Assembly: GCF_037911135.1 (NCBI RefSeq)
Contig: NZ_JBBLYU010000002.1
Location: forward strand, 372,001-436,000
Length of the DNA: 64,000 nucleotides
Direction: 5' to 3'
Origin: Phaeobacter sp. A36a-5a
Lineage (GTDB): Bacteria > Pseudomonadota > Alphaproteobacteria > Rhodobacterales > Rhodobacteraceae
Under the pieces are notes generated by a model that worked only from the letters and a program-made list of their open reading frames with translations, ran no database searches and was not told the origin of the DNA. This document shows positions 34,385-43,507 of the stretch, piece by piece; the stretch's first letter is position 1; every line of letters begins with the position of its first letter. The translations under genes were made by a program, and so were the position numbers.

Positions 34385-34981
34385 TCAGCTCTGCGGTGGT
34401 GGGAGCATGATCAGGGTCTGGGACATGGCGGTTTCAACCGGCGCGCCGTCCTGGGACAGATGTGCCATGAGGCTGGCGCCCAGCCAGATCTGGTAGAGGG
34501 TTGTGGCGGTCTGGTCGGGATCGACACTGGTGGCCAAAGACCCATCCGCCTGCGCGCCGCGAAGGCAGTCGGACAGGCGGGCGACGATCGATTCAACGCC
34601 GTGTTGCAGGATCGCGCGCATGTCGGCGGACAGATCGGACACTTCTGCTGCTAGCTTCACGATCAGGCATTTCTGCTCTGCGTTGCCGGAGATCTGGCGA
34701 TCTTTCCAGCAGCGGAAATAGCCCAGCACCTGATCCCGCCCCGATTGTTCGGGATCATTCAGCGTGTGCCGGAGCTCCAGCCGATATTGATCAACATAGT
34801 GGCGCAGGAGCGCGCAGCCATAATCCTCTTTCGAGGCGAAATAGTGATAGAAGGAGCCTTTGGGCACCTGCGCCGTGCTCAGCAGCTCGGTCAGGCCAAC
34901 CGAGGTGTAGCCGCGCTGTGCGGTCAGCTTGCGGCCGGTGTCCAGAATTTGCAGGCGTGTCTCACTCATGACGCTAGACAT
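34385..34981 (-). CDS. TetR-family repressor of the electrophile-response genes
   Basis: A 198-aa repressor. The N-terminal helix-turn-helix is in residues 5-55 (LQILDTGRKLTAQRGYTSVG, LLSTAQVPKGSFYHYFASKE), the C-terminal helices form the ligand pocket, with several Cys (Cys57, one in YFRCWKD, one in QKCLIV). NemR-type regulators of the same sort of genes sense electrophiles through cysteine, so this may too. Start ATG at 34981 or 34969 (MSETRLQ). Identical operators precede this gene and the oxidoreductase 74 bp downstream on the same strand, so it controls itself and its targets. Confidence 0.9.
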   Translation of the reverse strand: MSSVMSETRLQILDTGRKLTAQRGYTSVGLTELLSTAQVPKGSFYHYFASKEDYGCALLRHYVDQYRLELRHTLNDPEQSGRDQVLGYFRCWKDRQISGNAEQKCLIVKLAAEVSDLSADMRAILQHGVESIVARLSDCLRGAQADGSLATSVDPDQTATTLYQIWLGASLMAHLSQDGAPVETAMSQTLIMLPPPQS

Positions 34982-34987
34982 AAGCTG

Positions 34988-35006
34988 ACTAGACCGATTG
35001 TCTAGT
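34988..35006. promoter_or_regulatory. TetR operator upstream of tetR
   Basis: ACTAGACCGATTGTCTAGT, matching the site at 34341-34359 in 18 of 19 bases, starting 7 bp ahead of the repressor's ATG. Confidence 0.85.
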
Positions 35007-35055
35007 GGCGCTTACAGAATTATTTCTGCGGCGGATCAAACCTGCTGAAAATGCG

Positions 35056-35083
35056 ACAAGGCCCCGCGATTGCGGGGCCTTGT
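35056..35083. terminator. Terminator after alanine dehydrogenase
   Basis: ACAAGGCCCCGC-gatt-GCGGGGCCTTGT, a perfect 12-bp stem 30 bp past the stop of ald. The leftward transcript then reads CGCATTTT, a weak U-tract. Confidence 0.85.
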
Positions 35084-35112
35084 TCAGGCTGATGCCAAGT
35101 GTGAGGGAGGTG

Positions 35113-36228
35113 TTACTTGATCATCAGTTGTGGGGAGACGACGTCGATACCCAGTGCCTTGCCGACGGCGAAATAGGTCAGCTTGCCCGCGTGGACGTTC
35201 AGACCGTTCAGCAGGTGCGGATCATCGGCGCAGGCCTGTTTCCATCCTTTGTTGGCGAGGTTCAGCATGAAGGGCAGGGTCGCATTGCCCAGGGCCTGGG
35301 TCGAGGTGCGCGCGACGGCGCCCGGCATGTTGGCCACGCAGTAGTGCATGATGCCGTCGACTTCGTAGATCGGGTCGGCGTGGGTGGTGGCTCTGGAGGT
35401 CTCGAAGCAGCCGCCCTGGTCGATAGCGACGTCGACCAGAACCGCACCCGGCTTCATCTCGCTGAGCTGTGCACGGGAGACCAGTTTCGGCGCCGCGGCA
35501 CCGGGGATCAGAACCGCACCGATCACCATATCGGCGTCACGGACCAGCTCAGCGGTGGCACCAGCGGTGGAATACTGGTTCTTGAAGTCGCGACCGAAGA
35601 CATCGTCGAGGTACTTCAGGCGTGTGAGCGACCGGTCGAGAATAGTGACATCTGCGCCCATGCCCGCAGCGATCTTGGCCGCATGGGTGCCGACCACACC
35701 GCCGCCGATCACAACAACCTTGGCGGGGGCCACGCCGGGCACGCCGCCCATCAGAACGCCACGGCCACCGTTTGCCTTTTGCAGGGTGTATGCGCCAACC
35801 TGCGGGGCCAGACGGCCGGCCACTTCGGACATCGGCGCCAGCAGCGGCAGGCCGCCACGGTCGTCGGTCACGGTTTCATAGGCGATGGCGGTACAGCCGC
35901 TTTCCAGAAGGTCCTTTGTCTGCTCCGGATCGGGGGCCAGGTGCAGATAAGTGAACAGCAGCTGGCCTTCGCGCAGCATCTTGCGCTCAACGGCCTGGGG
36001 TTCCTTGACCTTCACGATCATGTCGGCGGTCGCGAAGATCTCTTCGGCGGTGTCGATGATGGCGGCACCAGCGGCGACGTAATCCTCATCGGTGAAACCT
36101 GCACCCATGCCAGCACCGGCCTGGATCAGGACAGAATGTCCGTGGTTAACGGCTTCACGGGCGGCGTCCGGCGTCATGCCGACGCGGAATTCCTGCGGCT
36201 TGATCTCTGTGGGGCATCCGATTTTCAT
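35113..36228 (-). CDS. ald: Alanine dehydrogenase
   Basis: A 371-aa NAD-dependent enzyme that interconverts L-alanine with pyruvate and ammonia. Visible are the N-terminal MKIGCPTEIKPQEFRVGMTP with the substrate-binding Arg, VKVKEPQ with the catalytic Lys, IAYETV, the Rossmann glycines VVIGGGVVGTHAAKIAAGMG and HYCVANMPGAVARTST with the catalytic/NAD-binding part near 265-285. Length and order match hexameric alanine dehydrogenases. ATG at 36228. A divergent Lrp-type gene 137 bp away is the expected AldR-type activator, with a palindrome in between. Confidence 0.97.
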   Translation of the reverse strand: MKIGCPTEIKPQEFRVGMTPDAAREAVNHGHSVLIQAGAGMGAGFTDEDYVAAGAAIIDTAEEIFATADMIVKVKEPQAVERKMLREGQLLFTYLHLAPDPEQTKDLLESGCTAIAYETVTDDRGGLPLLAPMSEVAGRLAPQVGAYTLQKANGGRGVLMGGVPGVAPAKVVVIGGGVVGTHAAKIAAGMGADVTILDRSLTRLKYLDDVFGRDFKNQYSTAGATAELVRDADMVIGAVLIPGAAAPKLVSRAQLSEMKPGAVLVDVAIDQGGCFETSRATTHADPIYEVDGIMHYCVANMPGAVARTSTQALGNATLPFMLNLANKGWKQACADDPHLLNGLNVHAGKLTYFAVGKALGIDVVSPQLMIK

Positions 36229-36315
36229 GTAATCACTCCTCCTACATGCTTGCGCTATTGTGCCGCAGGCGCAGTGAAAAGTGCTTCTTTTTTGGGCAGA
36301 TTAAAAAGGTGCAGA

Positions 36316-36330
36316 TCGAAGGTTCTTCGA
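36316..36330. promoter_or_regulatory. Palindrome between ald and its Lrp-type regulator
   Basis: TCGAAG-gtt-CTTCGA, a perfect 6+3+6 dyad, 88 bp from the ald start and 36 bp from the regulator start. AldR/Lrp proteins bind such dyads in the shared gap; the assignment is by position. Confidence 0.5.
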
Positions 36331-36365
36331 ATATATTGTAACTTTGACGAAGGATCTTTCACCAT

Positions 36366-36824
36366 ATGTCACTTGATCACACGGATCGTCGGATCTTGCA
36401 GGTGTTGCAGAAGCAGGGCCGGATCTCCAACGCAGAGCTGAGCGAACAGGTTAACCTGTCTGCGTCGGCCTGCCACCGACGGGTCCAGCGCCTGGAGGCG
36501 GATGGCTATATCCGCAATTATGTCGCGCTGCTGGATGCACGCAAGATGAACTTGCCCGCAACGGTATTTGTGGAGATTACCCTGCAAAGCCAGGCCGACG
36601 AGCTGCTGGACGCGTTTGAGAAGGCAGTGGCACGCATTCCGGATGTGCTTGAATGTCATCTGATGGCGGGAACGGCGGATTACATCCTGAAGGTGGTGGC
36701 TGAAAACACCGATGATTTCGCCCGCATCCATCGCCAGCATCTGACGCGACTGCCCGGCGTGGCGCAGATGCAAAGCTCCTTTGCGCTGCGTACGGTGTTC
36801 AAGACCACGGCGCTGCCGGTCTGA
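36366..36824 (+). CDS. Lrp/AsnC-family regulator, AldR-like
   Basis: A 152-aa regulator with winged helix-turn-helix (LDHTDRRILQVLQKQGRIS, LSEQVNLSASACHRRVQRLE; about 3-55) and RAM effector domain (about 62-145). ATG at 36366. It is head to head with alanine dehydrogenase, the context in which AldR-type members activate ald when alanine is present. The GMC oxidoreductase gene follows 102 bp later on the same strand, perhaps with its own promoter. Confidence 0.88.
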   Translation: MSLDHTDRRILQVLQKQGRISNAELSEQVNLSASACHRRVQRLEADGYIRNYVALLDARKMNLPATVFVEITLQSQADELLDAFEKAVARIPDVLECHLMAGTADYILKVVAENTDDFARIHRQHLTRLPGVAQMQSSFALRTVFKTTALPV

Positions 36825-36926
36825 TCGGGGCAGCGGCCCTTTGGCAGGGCGGCTTGTCAGGCTCCGTGATCTGGGAAAGACTGCTCCGGCAGAACAAGAC
36901 GGCAGGATCGTCGCGGGCGGGGGCAT

Positions 36927-38516
36927 ATGGACTGGGACTATATCATCATTGGCGCGGGCAGCGCGGGGTGTGTGCTGGCCAACCGGTTGAGTGCCGCAGG
37001 GCAGCGCGTGCTGCTGTTGGAAGCGGGAGGCCGGGACAACTACCATTGGGTGCATATCCCGATGGGATATCTCTATTGCATCAACAATCCGCGTACCGAC
37101 TGGATGTATCGGACCGAGGCCGAGGCCGGGCTGAACGGGCGGGCGCTGATCTATCCGCGTGGCAAGGTGCTGGGCGGCTGTTCCTCCATCAACGGGATGT
37201 TGTACCTGCGCGGACAGGCGGCGGATTATGACGGCTGGCGTCAGCGCGGCCTGACCGGCTGGGGCTGGGACGACGTGCTGCCCTATTTCAAGAAGTCAGA
37301 GGATTACGTCGAAGGGCCGTCCGATCTGCACGGCTCGGGCGGCGAATGGCGGGTGGAAAACCAGCGGCTGCATTGGGATGTGCTGGACGACTGGATGCAG
37401 GCGGCCGCGGACTGGGGGCTGCCAAAGGTCACGGATTTCAACACCGGTAACAACGAAGGAGTCGGTTACTTCCGGGTGAATCAGCGTGGCGGCTGGCGGA
37501 TGAACACCGCAAAGGCGTTTCTGCGGACTGCCACCGGCGAGACACTGAAGGTCGAGACCGGCGCCCATACACGGCGCATTCTGATCGAAGAGGGCCGGGC
37601 GGTGGGCGTGGAGTACAGCCAGGGTGGCGTGATCAGGACCGCGCGGACGCGGGGGGAAATCGTGCTGTCGGCGGGCGCAATCAACAGCCCTCAGATCCTG
37701 CAACTCTCTGGCCTGGGTCCGGCGGAACTGCTGCGGGCGCATGGGATCGAGGTGCATCGTGACCTACCTGAGATTGGGCGGAACCTTCAGGATCATCTGC
37801 AGCTGCGCTGCGCCTGGCGGCTGAGCGGGGCAAAGACGCTGAACACGCTGGCAAACTCGCTGATTGGCAAGGTGAAGATCGCTGCCGAATATGCGCTGCG
37901 CCGGTCTGGCCCGATGTCGATGGCGCCCAGTCAGCTGGGTGCGTTTTCACGGTCGCGCCCGGATCTGGCAACGCCGGATCTGGAGTATCACGTGCAGCCC
38001 CTGACGCTGGAGGCATTTGGTCAGCCGCTGCATGACTTTCCGGGGCTGACGGCGAGTGTGTGCAACCTGCGGCCCGAAAGCCGGGGTGAGGTGGCGATCA
38101 CCAGCGCCGATCCGATGCAGGCGCCGCGTATTGCACCCAATTACCTGTCAACCGCAGGCGATCGTCAGGTCGCGGTCGCCGCGATCCGGCAGGCACGCGC
38201 GATCATGGGGCAGTCCGCCATGCGCCGCTATCTGCCGGAGGAGCTGAAGCCGGGCGGCGGATCCGATGAGGAGGCGGATCTGATGCAGGCAGCGGGTGAT
38301 ATCGGCACCACGATATTTCACCCGACCTGTACGGTGCGGATGGGCATCGAGGAGACGGCGCCGGTGGATGGGGCACTTCGGCTGCGCGGAGTGGCGGGGC
38401 TGCGGGTGGTTGATGCCAGTGTGATGCCGGTGATTCCCAGCGGCAATACCAATGCCCCCACAATCATGATCGCGGAAAAGGCAGCTGACATGATTTTGAG
38501 TGATCATCGCGCGTAA
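36927..38516 (+). CDS. GMC-family FAD oxidoreductase (choline/alcohol dehydrogenase type)
   Basis: A 529-aa flavoprotein. FAD is bound by the dinucleotide motif [16 protein letters not shown] (Gly9, Gly11, Gly14), and both GMC signatures are seen: [20 protein letters not shown] (about 78-97) and [15 protein letters not shown] (about 250). The catalytic base is His465 in [11 protein letters not shown], with Asn507/Asn509 in SGNTNAP as its partner. The family oxidises alcohols including choline and polyethylene glycols; without betaine genes beside it the substrate is unknown. ATG at 36927. No signal peptide, so it is cytoplasmic or membrane-associated. Confidence 0.92.
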   Translation: MDWDYIIIGAGSAGCVLANRLSAAGQRVLLLEAGGRDNYHWVHIPMGYLYCINNPRTDWMYRTEAEAGLNGRALIYPRGKVLGGCSSINGMLYLRGQAADYDGWRQRGLTGWGWDDVLPYFKKSEDYVEGPSDLHGSGGEWRVENQRLHWDVLDDWMQAAADWGLPKVTDFNTGNNEGVGYFRVNQRGGWRMNTAKAFLRTATGETLKVETGAHTRRILIEEGRAVGVEYSQGGVIRTARTRGEIVLSAGAINSPQILQLSGLGPAELLRAHGIEVHRDLPEIGRNLQDHLQLRCAWRLSGAKTLNTLANSLIGKVKIAAEYALRRSGPMSMAPSQLGAFSRSRPDLATPDLEYHVQPLTLEAFGQPLHDFPGLTASVCNLRPESRGEVAITSADPMQAPRIAPNYLSTAGDRQVAVAAIRQARAIMGQSAMRRYLPEELKPGGGSDEEADLMQAAGDIGTTIFHPTCTVRMGIEETAPVDGALRLRGVAGLRVVDASVMPVIPSGNTNAPTIMIAEKAADMILSDHRA

Positions 38517-38733
38517 TTGGCGTTTCTCGCACCGTGCCCCCTTGCGCCCGTTCGGATTATTCGATTCCCTGTTCTGACCCTGTCGGCGGTCGCGCCACGG
38601 GGAGCGATGGCCTGTTGGCAGTGACGGCGCGGAGTGCCGACGGATCTCTGCGACGGTATGGTGTGACATGAAACAATCACATCCGCCTGCTACTGCCGCG
38701 TGACTGACCACTAACCGACCAAGGAGCCCGAGC

Positions 38734-39651
38734 GTGACCAGCGAGTATGACCCTGATTCCTTTGACTGGCTGGACGCTGAACTTCAGGACACGTTGGACG
38801 AAGATTTCGAGATCGAGTTCGCCGAACCGATGCTGTCGATGGAGCTGCGCAAGATCTATCGCTCACAGCATCCGGAGATGCTGGACCGTAAGGTCTATTT
38901 CCGCAATCTGCTGCGGTTGCAGGCGGAGCTGATCAAGGTGCAGGACTGGGTCCAGCACACTGGGGCAAAGGTCTGCATCCTGTTTGAGGGCCGCGACAGC
39001 GCAGGCAAGGGCGGGGTGATCAAGCGGATCACCCAGCGCCTGAACCCGCGGGTAGCGCGGGTGGTGGCCTTGCCCGCCCCCAGCCGCCGTGAGCAGAGCC
39101 AGTGGTATTTCCAGCGCTATGTGCCGTATCTGCCGGCGGCGGGTGAAATCGTGCTCTTCGACCGCTCCTGGTACAATCGCGCCGGGGTGGAGCGGGTCAT
39201 GGGATTTGCCAGCGATGACCAGGTCGAACAGTTCTTTCAGGACGTTCCCGAATTCGAGCGGATGCTGGTTCGGTCGGGCATCATCCTGCTGAAATACTGG
39301 TTCTCCATCACCGATGAAGAACAGCAGCTGCGGTTTCTCATGCGGATCCATGATCCGATGAAACAGTGGAAGCTGTCGCCGATGGATCTGGAGAGCCGAA
39401 TCCGCTGGGAGCAGTATACCAAGGCCAAGGAGGATATGTTCGAGCGCACCAATATCCCGGAAGCGCCCTGGTATATCGTCGAGGGCAACGACAAGAAGCG
39501 CGAGCGGCTGAACTGTATCGAGCATCTGCTGACGAAGATTCCATATAGCGAGGTGCCGAGCGAACGGGTCTCGCTGCCGGACCGGGAGTACAAGCCCGAT
39601 TACGAACGCCGGGTGCTGCCGGATGACCTCTATGTGCCCAAGATCTACTGA
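38734..39651 (+). CDS. ppk2: Polyphosphate kinase 2
   Basis: A 305-aa single-domain PPK2. These enzymes move phosphate between polyphosphate and nucleoside diphosphates (class I prefer NDP to NTP). Walker A is EGRDSAGKGG (85-94), the Walker B/Arg region is LFDRSWYNRAG (141-151) and the lid lies near 165-210. The first 30 residues are very acidic, an extension often seen in rhodobacterial members. Its start is GTG at 38734 (GTGACCAGCGAG) with AAGGAG ten bases ahead; the 217 bp before it has no other feature. Which nucleotide is used cannot be decided from sequence. Confidence 0.93.
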   Translation: MTSEYDPDSFDWLDAELQDTLDEDFEIEFAEPMLSMELRKIYRSQHPEMLDRKVYFRNLLRLQAELIKVQDWVQHTGAKVCILFEGRDSAGKGGVIKRITQRLNPRVARVVALPAPSRREQSQWYFQRYVPYLPAAGEIVLFDRSWYNRAGVERVMGFASDDQVEQFFQDVPEFERMLVRSGIILLKYWFSITDEEQQLRFLMRIHDPMKQWKLSPMDLESRIRWEQYTKAKEDMFERTNIPEAPWYIVEGNDKKRERLNCIEHLLTKIPYSEVPSERVSLPDREYKPDYERRVLPDDLYVPKIY

Positions 39652-39731
39652 CGGCAGGCCGTTTGTCGCGTCTGGACAGCCGCCGGGACCGGGCCCTGGC
39701 TGCGCCTGATCGGGCGGGCGCGCAGGCGTGG

Positions 39732-40001
39732 TGCGGGGCTGTTAGGGAAAGCGCAGTCAGGGCGCTGTCTACCCGTGGGTTCTGAGGAGAGAAGGAACCC
39801 GGAGCGGCAAATGCCTTGGTTGTAAGGGGGTAAGACAAGCGCCTGATGGGGGGGAGACGCTGCCTGCTCCGGGTTTAAACCACCGGGTGTTCCAGATCCG
39901 ATGGAGCGGGCAGCTGCTGGGGAAACGCTTCAGCCTGCCCGTGCATTAACCAGACTAGCGCAGTTTTCCTGAAACGAACACACGTATTGCGTGTATTTTT
40001 T
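39732..40001 (+). ncRNA. Candidate structured RNA between ppk2 and rpsU
   Basis: No gene is present in 39652-40131. A long-range helix joins 39761-39770 (GGCGCTGTCT) to 39833-39843 (AGAC-a-AGCGCC), enclosing two hairpins: GGGTTC/GAACCC (39777-39782 with 39795-39800) and GGC-aaat-GCC (39806-39815). Farther on, CGGGCAG/CTGCCCG pair (39907-39913 with 39935-39941), and ACACG-tattg-CGTGT followed by six T residues (39980-40001) could end a rightward transcript. This pattern suggests a small RNA or a ppk2 3'-UTR element. I do not recognise the family; strand is chosen by the terminal T-run. Confidence 0.35.
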
Positions 40002-40070
40002 GATAAAATATTAATTTTATAGGCGACGGATTGTCGCACTCGCTATTTTTGGGGAGGCCAAAAACGACAA

Positions 40071-40095
40071 ACCCCCGCGGCAAAGCCTCGGGGGT
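40071..40095 (-). terminator. Terminator of rpsU
   Basis: ACCCCCG and CGGGGGT pair around an 11-base loop, with outer GAC/GTC pairs; the leftward transcript ends GTTTGTCGTTTTT. It begins 37 bp after the rpsU stop. Confidence 0.85.
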
Positions 40096-40131
40096 CGTCA
40101 ATTTTGCGTCCAGAACTGCGGATCGAAGGGC

Positions 40132-40338
40132 TCAGAGGAGGCCTTCGCGCTGTGCTTTCTTACGTGCCAGTTTACGGGCACGGCGAATCGCTTCAGCTTT
40201 CTCACGCGCTTTTTTCTCGGACGGCTTCTCGAAATGTTGCTTGAGCTTCATTTCGCGGAAGACGCCTTCACGCTGCAGCTTTTTCTTCAGGGCACGAAGC
40301 GCCTGATCGACGTTATTGTCGCGAACACTAACCTGCAT
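40132..40338 (-). CDS. rpsU: 30S ribosomal protein S21
   Basis: A 68-aa basic protein that binds the 3' domain of 16S rRNA and helps mRNA pairing at initiation. [21 protein letters not shown] at the start and the Arg/Lys-rich helical tail ([15 protein letters not shown]) are diagnostic, and the length is typical of alphaproteobacteria. ATG at 40338 with AAAGGTGG ahead. It is a single gene with its own terminator, divergent from the COQ9 gene. Confidence 0.97.
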   Translation of the reverse strand: MQVSVRDNNVDQALRALKKKLQREGVFREMKLKQHFEKPSEKKAREKAEAIRRARKLARKKAQREGLL

Positions 40339-40579
40339 GTGGTTTTCACCACCTTTCTAAGTTGAGTTGCAAGGATTTGCAGGAGCTGGCCATATAGCAA
40401 GGTCGTGCTAGCTTGTCCAGTGCCGGGCAGGGGCGGTGCAGATGCTCCTGTAGCTGTTTGATGCGTCATTGTCGCTGAGCCGAACAGTCCGGGCGTGTCT
40501 GTCCGCGCCGCAGGTGATACCCGGTGTCCAGAAGACGCGATTGCGATTAGAGAGAGATGAGATTTCGGAAGGCGATATC

Positions 40580-41302
40580 ATGACGATTGAGGATCACACC
40601 GACCCGCGCTCCGTGCCTGAGGCGGGCGACACCATCGAGCGGCTGCTGAATGCCGCATTACTGCATGTGCCCTTTGATGGCTGGAGCGCCTCGACATTCT
40701 CTGCAGCGGTGGCGGACGCCGGTGTTGCCCCGGCGCTGGCGGAGGCGTTGTGCCCACGCGGCGCGGTAGATCTGGCGGTTGCCTTTCACAGGCGTGGTGA
40801 TCAGCTGATGCTTGAGCGATTGGCGCAAGAGGACATGACCGGCCTGCGGTTTCGCGACAAGATCGCACGGGCGGTGCGTCTGCGGCTGGAGGTCGTCGAC
40901 GATAAGGAGGCCGTGCGCCGTGGCACCACTTTGTTTTCGCTGCCACAATACGCAGGCGATGGTGTTCGGCTGATCTGGGGCACGGTGGATGCGATCTGGA
41001 CCGCGCTTGGCGATTCTTCGGAGGATATCAACTGGTACACCAAGCGGGGATCGCTTGCGGGCGTTTATTCTTCGACCGTGCTCTATTGGCTGGGAGACGA
41101 CAGTCTGAACCACCAAGCCAGCTGGGAGTTTCTCGACCGTCGCATCGATAACGTCATGCAGTTCGAGAAACTGAAGGCGCAGATGCAGTCCAACCCGTTG
41201 CTGAAACCTCTGTTGGTGGGGCCGAACTGGCTGGCCCAGCAGATAAAGGCGCCGAGCGCGCGCGACGACCTGCCGGGCAGTTGGTCGACCCCGCGGCGCT
41301 GA
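40580..41302 (+). CDS. coq9: COQ9-family ubiquinone biosynthesis protein
   Basis: A 240-aa helical protein. COQ9 proteins bind isoprenoid lipids and assist ring hydroxylation steps of ubiquinone synthesis at the membrane face. Family features are GWSASTFSAAVADAGV (helix-turn-helix-like N-terminal part, about 35-50), RFRDKIARAVRLRLE and the C-terminal region SWEFLDRRIDNVMQFEKLKA. ATG at 40580 gives MTIEDHTDPR behind GGAAGG; a longer open frame exists from 40469 but lacks conserved sequence. It is followed 91 bp later by a quinone oxidoreductase-type gene. Confidence 0.9.
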   Translation: MTIEDHTDPRSVPEAGDTIERLLNAALLHVPFDGWSASTFSAAVADAGVAPALAEALCPRGAVDLAVAFHRRGDQLMLERLAQEDMTGLRFRDKIARAVRLRLEVVDDKEAVRRGTTLFSLPQYAGDGVRLIWGTVDAIWTALGDSSEDINWYTKRGSLAGVYSSTVLYWLGDDSLNHQASWEFLDRRIDNVMQFEKLKAQMQSNPLLKPLLVGPNWLAQQIKAPSARDDLPGSWSTPRR

Positions 41303-41393
41303 TGGGCGCAACGTTCTGGTTGCCTGCGCCAATGCAACGTCTTTGACGGGCAGCCGTCCTTTGCTAGGCAGTGACAACAGCGGAGGAATGCCA

Positions 41394-42386
41394 ATGACCG
41401 AGATGATGCAGGCGATTGAGATTCGCGAGCCGGGTGGGCCTGAGGTTTTGCAGGGATGTGCGCGCCCGATGCCGACCCCGACGCATGGGCAGGTGGTTCT
41501 GAAAGTGGCCTATGCAGGAGTCAATCGCCCGGATGCGCTGCAACGCGCGGGCAAATACGCACCTCCCCCGACCGCCAGCGACCTGCCGGGCCTGGAAGCC
41601 TCAGGCGAGGTGGTCGCCATTGGCGCCGGGGTCAGCGAGCTGACTGTGGGCGACCGGGTCTGTGCGCTGCTACCCGGCGGCGGCTATGCCGAATATGTCG
41701 CGACGCCAGCGGCGCATTGCCTGCCGGTGCCTGAGGGGCTGTCAATGAAGCAGGCGGCCTGCCTGCCGGAGACCTGTTTCACCGTCTGGTCCAACGTCTT
41801 TACCCGCGGGGGCCTGCTGGCCGGGGAGCGGTTTCTTGTTCACGGAGGGTCATCCGGTATCGGAACAACTGCGATTCAGCTTGCTTCGCAGCTGGGCGCG
41901 CGGGTCTTCACGACCGCCGGATCAGATGAGAAATGTGCGGCGTGCCTGACGCTTGGGGCCGAACGGGCGATCAATTACCGCGATGAGGATTTCGTCGAGG
42001 TAATGAAAAGCGAAGGCGGGGCCAATCTGATTCTGGACATGGTGGGCGGCGACTATATTCCGCGCAACGTGCGTGCGCTCGCGGATGATGGCCGCATGGT
42101 CCACATCGCGTTTCTGTCAGGTCCGAAGGTGGAGTTGAACTTTGCCCAGGTCATGGCGCGGCGTCTGACGCTGACCGGATCAACACTGCGACCACAGAGC
42201 GATCTGGCAAAGGCGCAGATTGCGCGGGATCTGCGCGAGGTGGTCTGGCCACTTATCGAGGCAGGGAAATTCGCGCCGGTGATGGACCAGACCTTTGCCC
42301 TGGAAGATGCGTCGGCGGCCCATGCACGGATGGAAAGCTCTGCGCATATCGGCAAGATTGTTCTGGAGGTCGGCGGCGAGGGGTAG
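41394..42386 (+). CDS. NAD(P)H quinone oxidoreductase, PIG3 type
   Basis: A 330-aa zinc-free MDR reductase. AYAGVNRPDALQRAGKY, LPGLEASGEVVAIGAGV and the Rossmann signature VHGGSSGIGTTAIQLA are typical of the TP53I3/PIG3 quinone oxidoreductase group, which reduces quinones with NADPH. ATG at 41394 is seven bases after CGGAGGA; ATG at 41388 is too close to it. The ORF is complete and of normal length. Placement after COQ9 may be chance, but a link to quinone metabolism is reasonable. Confidence 0.9.
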   Translation: MTEMMQAIEIREPGGPEVLQGCARPMPTPTHGQVVLKVAYAGVNRPDALQRAGKYAPPPTASDLPGLEASGEVVAIGAGVSELTVGDRVCALLPGGGYAEYVATPAAHCLPVPEGLSMKQAACLPETCFTVWSNVFTRGGLLAGERFLVHGGSSGIGTTAIQLASQLGARVFTTAGSDEKCAACLTLGAERAINYRDEDFVEVMKSEGGANLILDMVGGDYIPRNVRALADDGRMVHIAFLSGPKVELNFAQVMARRLTLTGSTLRPQSDLAKAQIARDLREVVWPLIEAGKFAPVMDQTFALEDASAAHARMESSAHIGKIVLEVGGEG

Positions 42387-42435
42387 GCCCCGCCGCGCGG
42401 GCTGATCGTGCTGGCGCGGTTGTCGCCGACACGTG

Positions 42436-43293
42436 TCAGGCAACGGCTCGGCGATAGAGATGCCAGGTGGCGTGTCCCAATACCGGGACCACCACGATCA
42501 TGCCCGCAAACATCGGGATCGCAGCGACCAGCAGCGCAAGCGCGACAATGAGGCCCCAGACCAGCGAGACCCAGAGATTCCGGCGCACCACGCGCAGGGA
42601 TGTGGCGACAGCGATGGGCAGGCCGACATGCCGGTCCAGCAACAGCGGAAAAGACACAAGGCTGACCGCGAGCGCTGCAAAGGCGAAGATCCCGCCTACG
42701 GTGCCGCCGATCACCAGCATTGCCCAGCCGGCACCGGTGGTGAAGATATCCTGGGTAAAGGCCGCCAGAGATGTCGGGGCCTCGGGCCCGAGCGTGCGGT
42801 TGTAGATCGCCGCAGCCACCGTCAGCCAGAGGATGCAGAGCGCGGCCAGATATAGGCCCAGCATCAGGATCGACAGGAATGCCGGGGAGCGCAGCACGGC
42901 AAAGGCGTCCATCCAGCGCGGTGTGAAACCGGCCTCGCGGCGTGATGACATCTCATAGAGCCCAACGGCGGCGACCGGGCCAACCAGCGCAAATCCGAGG
43001 ACCAGCGGGAGGATCAACGGCAGGAGGTTCATCGACAGGCTGAGGACAACCAAGGCCACGCCAATCAGTGGGTAGAGAAAGACAAGCGCCATTGCATCAG
43101 ACCGGCAGGCCGCGAAATCCTGCCACCCGGCCCGCAGCGCAGCACCGAGGTCTGCCATGTCCAGCTGGAGCACGCGGGGCATCTCGCCTGCCTTGTCACT
43201 GCCCAGATGGTCCACCGAAGCGGAGAGATGGGAACTGGTCAGGCCAACGGATTTTGCCAGCCAGCTGATGGGGTTTCCGATGGTTCGTGCCAT
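42436..43293 (-). CDS. DUF2189 integral membrane protein
   Basis: A 285-aa protein starting MARTIGNPISWLAKSVG at ATG 43293 (a longer frame reaches 43350). About six hydrophobic segments lie between residues 75 and 280, the first two forming a hairpin (VFLYPLIGVALVVL then LLPLILPLVLGFALVG). The conserved DLGAALRAGWQDFAACRSDAM before the first helix is the usual DUF2189 entry. No function is known for the family. It is a single gene convergent with the quinone oxidoreductase gene (50 bp between stops). Confidence 0.82.
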   Translation of the reverse strand: MARTIGNPISWLAKSVGLTSSHLSASVDHLGSDKAGEMPRVLQLDMADLGAALRAGWQDFAACRSDAMALVFLYPLIGVALVVLSLSMNLLPLILPLVLGFALVGPVAAVGLYEMSSRREAGFTPRWMDAFAVLRSPAFLSILMLGLYLAALCILWLTVAAAIYNRTLGPEAPTSLAAFTQDIFTTGAGWAMLVIGGTVGGIFAFAALAVSLVSFPLLLDRHVGLPIAVATSLRVVRRNLWVSLVWGLIVALALLVAAIPMFAGMIVVVPVLGHATWHLYRRAVA

Positions 43294-43507
43294 GATTATT
43301 CCTCTTGGGTTCGCGCAGTGCGCGGCAGTCCGGTCAAGGGAGGTGAGCACGACAGGTTCGGATCTGAGGTGCTCTCAGAGTGGTGCATATGCTCAGTCTA
43401 CCATAAAGGCAGCGCAAATTGGGTCACTATGGCGCGAGGGATGCCATTTCCCGGTGCCTCTCCCTGTGCTTCGGCGCAGGGGCCGTCTGGCCGTGCGGAT
43501 CGCAGCG

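Noticed and set aside
35005-36441. A 478-codon open frame opposite alanine dehydrogenase
   Set aside because: Antisense to a gene with all catalytic motifs; composition is that of a shadow frame.
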